Origin: Giesbergeria sp.
Lineage (GTDB): Bacteria > Pseudomonadota > Gammaproteobacteria > Burkholderiales > Burkholderiaceae_C
DNA length: 11,114 nt
Assembly: GCA_030690515.1 (NCBI GenBank)
Contig: JAUYGP010000113.1
Location: forward strand, 1-11,114
Direction: 5' to 3'
Part shown: one piece after another, positions 7,244 through 11,114 of the stretch
How positions within the stretch are numbered: position 1 is the stretch's first letter
Layout of the letters: each line of letters begins with the position of its first letter
Made by a program: the position numbers and the translations under genes
The notes under the pieces: generated by a model
Seen by the model: only the letters and a program-made list of their open reading frames with translations
Database searches by the model: none
What the model was told of the DNA's origin: nothing

Positions 7244-8320
7244 TCAGCCCGCCTTGTGCGCCGCAGCCGCACGCAGGCGCCCCACGACACCAGTGGGAAA
7301 GTAGTAAACCGAGAGGACGAACAACACACCCAGCCACAGCAGCCAGCGGTCGGGCGAGAGCAGTGCCGACAGCCAGGGCAAACTGCTCGCCACCGCATCG
7401 CTGCCCAGGCGCAGCAGGTCTTGCAAATAGCTTTGCGCCAACAGGAACAGCACCGCCCCAATGGCCGAGCCATAGATCGTGCCCATGCCGCCAATCACCA
7501 CGATGAGCAGGCAGTCCATCATGATTTCAAAGCTGAGCGACGTGTCCGGCCCGTTGTAGCGCAGCCAGAGGGCCAGCATGCAACCGGCCAGCGTGGCAAA
7601 CAACGCCGAGAGCACGCTCGATGTGGTGCGGTACACCACCACGCGGTAGCCGATCGCCTCGGCGCGGAACTCGTTCTCGCGGATGGCCTGCAGCACCCGG
7701 CCAAACGGCGAGTTGACGATGCGCAGCAGCGCCAGCACCAGCGCCACCGCCACCACAAACAACAGGTAGTAGGTCAGCAGGCGCCCGTCCAGCGACACGC
7801 CAAGAAAAGGTTCTTCGGCAAACTCAAACGAGGGCGACAAGATCGCAGGCACCTTGAAGCTCAGGCCGTCTTCACCACCGGTGATTTCGGACAATTGCGA
7901 CGCCAGCGTCTGGAAAGCAGCGGCCACGGCCAGCGTGATCATGGCGAAGAAGATGGCCCGCACCCGCAGCGAAAACAGCCCCACCGCCAGTGACAGCAGC
8001 AGCGACAGCAGCAGTGCACCGCCCATGCCCACGGCCAGCGCCGTCCAAGTGGGGCCCATGCGCGTGGTGGCCACGGCAATGCCATAGGCGCCAATGCCGA
8101 AGAACATGGTGTGCGCAAAGCTGACGATGCCCGTGTAGCCCAGCAGCAGATCAAAGCTGGCCACCAACACCACGAAGATCAGCACCTTGGCCGCCACCGA
8201 GAGTGCCTTGACGCCCGGAAACAGAAAGGGGGCGAACGCCAGGCCCAGAAAAATGGCCACCAAAATCACCGCCAGCACCTTGCTGCGCGGGTAGTCGTTG
8301 GAGAGAAGTCGGTTCAACAT
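7244..8320 (-). CDS. livM: Branched-chain amino acid-type ABC transporter permease, LivM family
   Basis: Inner-membrane permease that pairs with LivH to form the channel of a LIV/HAAT-type importer. The 358 residues hold about nine hydrophobic segments (roughly 14-35, 41-60, 67-86, 92-115, 121-140, 181-200, 233-253, 266-295 and 327-345). LivM hallmarks are GYTGIVSFAHTMFFGIGAYG (61-80), ITGGEDGLS (146-154), the cytoplasmic EAA-like loop RENEFRAEAIGY (214-225) that contacts the ATPases, and VIGGMGTIYGSAIGA (275-289). GGAG lies 6 nt before the ATG. It begins 13 bp after the livH stop, consistent with one mRNA. The 51-bp gap to the downstream hydrolase gene shows no terminator, so the transcript probably continues. 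The symbol is given by family; the transported substrate is not known to be an amino acid. Confidence 0.93.
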   Translation of the reverse strand: MLNRLLSNDYPRSKVLAVILVAIFLGLAFAPFLFPGVKALSVAAKVLIFVVLVASFDLLLGYTGIVSFAHTMFFGIGAYGIAVATTRMGPTWTALAVGMGGALLLSLLLSLAVGLFSLRVRAIFFAMITLAVAAAFQTLASQLSEITGGEDGLSFKVPAILSPSFEFAEEPFLGVSLDGRLLTYYLLFVVAVALVLALLRIVNSPFGRVLQAIRENEFRAEAIGYRVVVYRTTSSVLSALFATLAGCMLALWLRYNGPDTSLSFEIMMDCLLIVVIGGMGTIYGSAIGAVLFLLAQSYLQDLLRLGSDAVASSLPWLSALLSPDRWLLWLGVLFVLSVYYFPTGVVGRLRAAAAHKAG

Positions 8321-8333
8321 GTCGGGCTCCGCT

Positions 8334-9317
8334 TCAACGGTTCGTAACGGGATAGACGCCCTGCGGGCGCCATAGCAGGATGGCGACCATGAGTGCGATG
8401 TTCGAGAACAGCGCCACCTTGGGAGCGAGGAAGCCCGTGTAGTTGGCCATCAGGCCCACCAGCAAAGCGCCAATAAGTGCCCCACCGGTCGAACCCAGCC
8501 CGCCGATGATGATCACGATGAAAATCAGCACATTGACCTGCGCGCCCATTTGCGGAATCACGCTTTGCTGGTACAGACCCCACATCACGCCGCCCAGGCC
8601 CGCCAGGGCCGAGCCCACGACGAACACGCCCACAAACAGGCGCCGGATGCGGTAGCCCAGCGACTCAACCATTTCGCGGTCTTGCACGCCGGCACGTATC
8701 AGCAGGCCCACCTTGGTCCGCGCCAGCACCCAGGCGAGTACACCGAACACCAGCAGGCCCACAGCCACGGCCACCAGGCGGTATTTTTCGATGGCAGCGT
8801 CGCCGATCAGCAGCGAGCCGCGCATGCCCTCGGGCAGCGGCAGCGGTATCTGCGCCGGGCCCCAGACGACCTTGATGAGTTCCTCACCAATGATCATGCC
8901 GCCCATGGTGATGAGGATCTGCTTGAGGTGCTGGCCATACACCGGCCGCACGATGAAGCGCTCGAACGCCAGGCCCACGGCCCCCGCCACCGCCATGGCC
9001 ACCAGCATGGCCGGCAGCACGGCGACCATGTTGCGCCACAGCTGGTCCGAACCCGTCCAGTCGCCCATGGCGCCCAGCACACTGGTGGCCACGAAGGCGC
9101 CCAGCGCGATGAACACGCCGTGGCCGAAGTTGAGCACGTCCATCAGGCCGAACACCAGCGTGAGGCCCGAGGCGATGATGAAGATGATCATGCCCATGGC
9201 CAGCCCGGCCACCGTGAGCGTGAGCCAGGTGCTGGGCGAACCAATGAAGGGCAGCACGATGAGCGCCAGCAGCGGCACCAGCGCCAGCGGCTTCCAGTCG
9301 AAGTCACGGGAGTTCAT
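8334..9317 (-). CDS. livH: Branched-chain amino acid-type ABC transporter permease, LivH family
   Basis: Second inner-membrane permease of the LIV-type importer, 327 residues and strongly hydrophobic. Family landmarks are the first long hydrophobic segments (about 8-25 and 31-57), FGLMDVLNFGHGVFIALGAF (56-75), the RPVYGQHLKQILITMG region (124-139), TKVGLLIRAGVQDREMVESLGY as the ATPase-contact loop (201-222), and IIIGGLGSTGGALIGALLVG (269-288). A good Shine-Dalgarno sequence (AAGG, 6 nt before the ATG) supports the start at 9317. The gene follows livF after a 90-bp gap, the longest inside the transporter cluster; that gap is filled mostly by repeat copy B. It is co-directional with livM, 13 bp upstream of it. 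No truncation or missing segment is seen. Substrate specificity is normally set by the binding protein, so it cannot be read from this gene. Confidence 0.93.
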   Translation of the reverse strand: MNSRDFDWKPLALVPLLALIVLPFIGSPSTWLTLTVAGLAMGMIIFIIASGLTLVFGLMDVLNFGHGVFIALGAFVATSVLGAMGDWTGSDQLWRNMVAVLPAMLVAMAVAGAVGLAFERFIVRPVYGQHLKQILITMGGMIIGEELIKVVWGPAQIPLPLPEGMRGSLLIGDAAIEKYRLVAVAVGLLVFGVLAWVLARTKVGLLIRAGVQDREMVESLGYRIRRLFVGVFVVGSALAGLGGVMWGLYQQSVIPQMGAQVNVLIFIVIIIGGLGSTGGALIGALLVGLMANYTGFLAPKVALFSNIALMVAILLWRPQGVYPVTNR

Positions 9318-9344
9318 GGCGCACCTTTCCGAAAACGGTATTTG

Positions 9345-9402
9345 CTATTTTTTTGATAGCTGCTTGCGCTTGATACATAAGCGCTATAGCCTGTTTTTTC
9401 AT
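9345..9402 (+). repeat. Dispersed hairpin repeat, copy B, between livF and livH
   Basis: An AT-rich 58-bp element matching 2739-2796 in inverted orientation (37 of 58 bases by hand, no gaps). It contains the stem GCGCTT (9366-9371), 7-nt loop, AAGCGC (9379-9384), and a second small inverted repeat GCTAT/ATAGC (9344-9348 and 9356-9360) around a T run. It fills most of the 90-bp gap between livF and livH and ends just before the livF stop codon. It would be transcribed within the operon mRNA and could affect the relative expression of ATPase and permease genes. Confidence 0.65.
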
Positions 9403-9407
9403 ATATT

Positions 9408-10133
9408 TCATAGCGACAACCCCAACAGCGATTGCTGCAGTGCCTCGTCCTGCGCGAGGGCGGCCATGCTGCCTGCGTGCACCACCTTGCCGTTGTCCAT
9501 CACGGCCACGGTGTCGCCCAGGCGTTTGGCAAAGTTGATGTTCTGCTCGACCAGCAAAATGGTCACACCGCTCTTCTTGAGCTGGTCGAAGGCGTCGATC
9601 ATGTTGTTGATGATGGCGGGCGCCAGGCCCTTGCTGGGCTCGTCGACGATGAGCAGCTCGCGTGGCTCGACGATGGCGCGGCTCACGGCCAGCATCTGTT
9701 TCTGGCCACCCGAGAGCTTGCCTGCCGGGTAGTTCCAGAACTTCTCGACCGCCGGGAACAGCTTGAAGATCCATTCGAGCCGCGCTGTATCCATATGCGC
9801 TACCGTGCTCGCCTTGCGTGCGGCCAGCAGCATGTTCTCTTTGACCGTGAGGTCGGAAAAGATGCCCATGTTCTCGGGCACATAGGCAATGTTCAGCCCG
9901 GCAATCTGCGGCGTGTGCAGCGCGGTGATGTCTTTGCCAGCAAAGTGAATCGACCCCTTGGACGCATGCCACAGGCCCATGATGGTGCGCAGCGTGGTGG
10001 TCTTGCCTGCGCCGTTGCGGCCCAGCAGCATGGTGAGCTGGCCCTTGGGAATGGCCAGGTCCACACCATGCAGGATGTGGTAGGCCTCGATGTGGGTGTG
10101 CACCCCCTTGAGTTCGAGAAGGTTGGTGCTCAT
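9408..10133 (-). CDS. livF: Branched-chain amino acid-type ABC transporter ATP-binding protein, LivF family
   Basis: Cytoplasmic ATPase subunit, 241 residues, which with LivG powers the LivHM permease. Motifs: Walker A GRNGAGKTT (38-46), YVPEN in the Q-loop position (Glu87 replaces Gln, usual for LivF), ABC signature LSGGQ (140-144), Walker B LLIVDE (160-165), the D-loop region PSKGLAPAI (166-174), and VEQN in the switch position (Gln197 instead of His, again typical of LivF). These features separate it from LivG. The start overlaps the livG stop in ATGA, and a strong AAGGAGG (10138-10144) sits 4 nt before the ATG. The start is therefore secure, and translation is both coupled and independently initiated. 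The C-terminus is a normal length for the family and ends just beyond repeat copy B. Confidence 0.95.
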   Translation of the reverse strand: MSTNLLELKGVHTHIEAYHILHGVDLAIPKGQLTMLLGRNGAGKTTTLRTIMGLWHASKGSIHFAGKDITALHTPQIAGLNIAYVPENMGIFSDLTVKENMLLAARKASTVAHMDTARLEWIFKLFPAVEKFWNYPAGKLSGGQKQMLAVSRAIVEPRELLIVDEPSKGLAPAIINNMIDAFDQLKKSGVTILLVEQNINFAKRLGDTVAVMDNGKVVHAGSMAALAQDEALQQSLLGLSL

Positions 10134-10912
10134 ACGGCCTCCTTGTCGGCATCCTTGGAGACGCCCAGGTAGGCCTCTTGCACCACGGGCGAGGCGATCA
10201 CATCGGCCGGTAGCCCATCGGCTACCAGGGTGCCGTTGGTCAGCACAATGATGCGGTCGGCCAGCTCGCGCACCACGTCCATCTTGTGCTCCACCAGCAG
10301 GATGATCTTGGTCTTGTCTTTCTTCAGTTCGCGGATCAGGTTCAGGATCACGGGCGCCTCATCGTGGCTCATGCCCGCGGTGGGCTCGTCAAACATGTAC
10401 ACCTGCGGCTCCAGCGCCATCAGCAGAGCGACTTCGAGCTTGCGCTGGTCGCCGTGCGGCAGGCTGGCCACGGGGGTGTCGCGGCGCTCAAACATGGCCA
10501 CGGACTGCAGGATTTCCTCGGCCCGTGCGGTGAGCTGGCCGTGGTCGCTCCAGATGCTCCACAGGTTCAGGCCCCGGCGGTGTTTGCCGCCCCGCGTGGC
10601 TTGCACAGCCAGGCGCACGTTCTCCAGCACGCTGAGGTTGGGGAACAGGTTGGTGAGCTGGAACGCCCGGCCCAGCCCGGCATGCGTGCGCTGCGAGACG
10701 GACTGGCCCGTCAGTTCGCGCCCGCCCAATGACACGCTGCCACTGCTGGCCTTGAGCTGGCCAGAGATCAGGTTGAAATAAGTGGTCTTGCCCGCACCGT
10801 TCGGGCCCACGATGGCGGTCAGCGTTCCCGGCTCAAAAGAGCAGGTCACGGCGTTGACCGCCACGTGGCCGCCGAAGCGGATGGTCAAGTCCCGGGTGGC
10901 CAGGGTACTCAT
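10130..10912 (-). CDS. livG: Branched-chain amino acid-type ABC transporter ATP-binding protein, LivG family
   Basis: Cytoplasmic ATPase subunit, 260 residues, partner of LivF. Motifs: Walker A GPNGAGKTT (36-44), Q-loop AFQ (Gln85), ABC signature in the divergent form LPHGDQRKLEVA (151-162), Walker B VYMFDE (171-176), D-loop TAGMSHDE (178-185), and switch His209 in VEHKMD. The extra segment between Q-loop and signature (about residues 104-130) and the C-terminal EAYLGV are usual for LivG and BraF. It is the first gene of the transporter set. Its ATG has only a weak upstream purine-rich stretch and overlaps the stop of a ten-codon ORF (10941-10909). The upstream gene ends 73 bp away on the same strand, and no convincing promoter was seen in the gap, so the operon may extend further upstream out of the window. 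Confidence 0.94.
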   Translation of the reverse strand: MSTLATRDLTIRFGGHVAVNAVTCSFEPGTLTAIVGPNGAGKTTYFNLISGQLKASSGSVSLGGRELTGQSVSQRTHAGLGRAFQLTNLFPNLSVLENVRLAVQATRGGKHRRGLNLWSIWSDHGQLTARAEEILQSVAMFERRDTPVASLPHGDQRKLEVALLMALEPQVYMFDEPTAGMSHDEAPVILNLIRELKKDKTKIILLVEHKMDVVRELADRIIVLTNGTLVADGLPADVIASPVVQEAYLGVSKDADKEAV

Positions 10913-10941
10913 GGGTTCTTGCTCGCTTTCACAGTCTTCAT
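10909..10941 (-). CDS. Possible ten-residue leader peptide ahead of livG
   Basis: ATG at 10941 opens a ten-codon frame (MKTVKASKNP) whose TGA overlaps the livG ATG as ATGA. An AAGG lies immediately before the ATG, too close for a good ribosome site, and another AGG about ten bases upstream is weak. The overlap geometry matches the livG/livF junction and could help initiation at livG, which lacks a strong site of its own. It could equally be a chance ORF; no attenuator-like run of one amino acid is present. Confidence 0.2.
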   Translation of the reverse strand: MKTVKASKNP

Positions 10942-10956
10942 CCTTGCAGTGCCTGC

Positions 10957-10975
10957 CACCCGCGCCATGCGGGCG
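10957..10975 (-). other. Short hairpin after the upstream gene's stop codon
   Basis: Ten bases past the TGA at 10986-10988, the transcribed strand can fold CGCCCGC, 5-nt loop, GCGGGTG (seven pairs including one G-T). There is no T tract after it, so intrinsic termination is doubtful. It may only mark the 3' end or be read through into livG. Confidence 0.3.
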
Positions 10976-10985
10976 TCCCGGCGGT

Positions 10986-11114
10986 TCAGGGACAGGTGCC
11001 GATCACGTAGTAATTCGGGCCTGTCTTCTTCAGTGTCGTGGTCGAAAAAATGTTCCACAGGCCCATGCTGGCGCCCGAGCCATTGGCATAGGTCATGCCA
11101 TAGAGGGCATAGGC
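10986..11114 (-). CDS. Unrecognised protein, C-terminal 42 residues only (5' part outside window)
   Basis: The - strand is open from the window edge to a TGA at 10986-10988, encoding 42 residues that end in TGPNYYVIGTCP. The segment is rich in Gly, Tyr, Ser, Thr and Asn (for example MTYANGSGASMGLWN), with one Cys near the end and no membrane segment. The composition resembles an exported or surface beta-rich protein more than a cytoplasmic enzyme, but I do not recognise the family. It is not the C-terminus of a typical LivK binding protein. Codon use fits the neighbouring genes, and it runs in the same direction as livG, so it could be the preceding gene of the operon. The reading frame is likely real but the evidence is short. 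Confidence 0.55.
   Translation of the reverse strand, partial: AYALYGMTYANGSGASMGLWNIFSTTTLKKTGPNYYVIGTCP

Noticed and set aside
6935..7993. 352-residue open frame on the + strand spanning the 3HBOH/livM junction
   Set aside because: Low-complexity Gln/His/Arg-rich translation opposite two well-supported genes; typical antisense artefact of GC-rich DNA.
8550..9732. Two long + strand frames (268 and 339 residues) opposite livH and livF
   Set aside because: His/Gln-rich or Ser/Thr/Met-rich low-complexity translations that run through repeat copy B and opposite conserved transporter genes.
1..11114. CRISPR array, insertion sequence, toxin-antitoxin, phage or defence genes
   Set aside because: No direct-repeat array, transposase motif, terminal inverted repeats with target duplication, or relevant protein families were found on either strand.

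Overview
The window is GC-rich, tightly packed proteobacterial DNA. Its gene content (LIV-type ABC transporter genes, a 3-hydroxybutyrate-oligomer hydrolase, a Tat-exported solute-binding protein, a type II glycerate kinase) and its AT-rich dispersed intergenic repeat fit a betaproteobacterium of order Burkholderiales, most likely family Comamonadaceae (Acidovorax-like). That placement is inferred from composition and gene families; there is no rRNA or other marker gene here.

Layout. On the + strand, the left end holds the C-terminal part of a LonB-type ATP-dependent protease (1-1427), whose stop overlaps the start of a glycerate 2-kinase (1424-2728). A 279-bp spacer follows with a hairpin-forming dispersed repeat. 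Then comes a periplasmic substrate-binding protein gene of the branched-chain amino acid type (3008-4132). From here to the right end everything is on the - strand. In transcription order (right to left): the 3' end of an unrecognised gene (11114-10986), livG, livF, livH, livM, a 706-residue lipoprotein of the 3-hydroxybutyrate oligomer hydrolase family, and a small alpha/beta hydrolase whose 3' end overlaps the convergent substrate-binding protein gene by 26 bp.

How the genes may work together. livG-livF-livH-livM encode both ATPases and both permeases of a hydrophobic amino acid/carboxylate-type importer but no binding protein of their own inside the visible operon. The nearest candidate partner is the convergent binding protein at 3008-4132. 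The two hydrolases continue the same transcription unit with short gaps. This suggests a locus that cleaves an ester or oligoester at the cell surface, imports a product, and perhaps hydrolyses a further ester in the cytoplasm. This is a hypothesis from gene order; the real substrate is not shown by the sequence.

There is no tRNA, rRNA, CRISPR array, insertion sequence, phage gene or obvious defence system in the window. The most interesting non-coding signal is a 58-bp repeat present twice (2739-2796 and, inverted, 9345-9402) with the same hairpin geometry but a different loop sequence. One copy sits inside the transporter operon between livF and livH.
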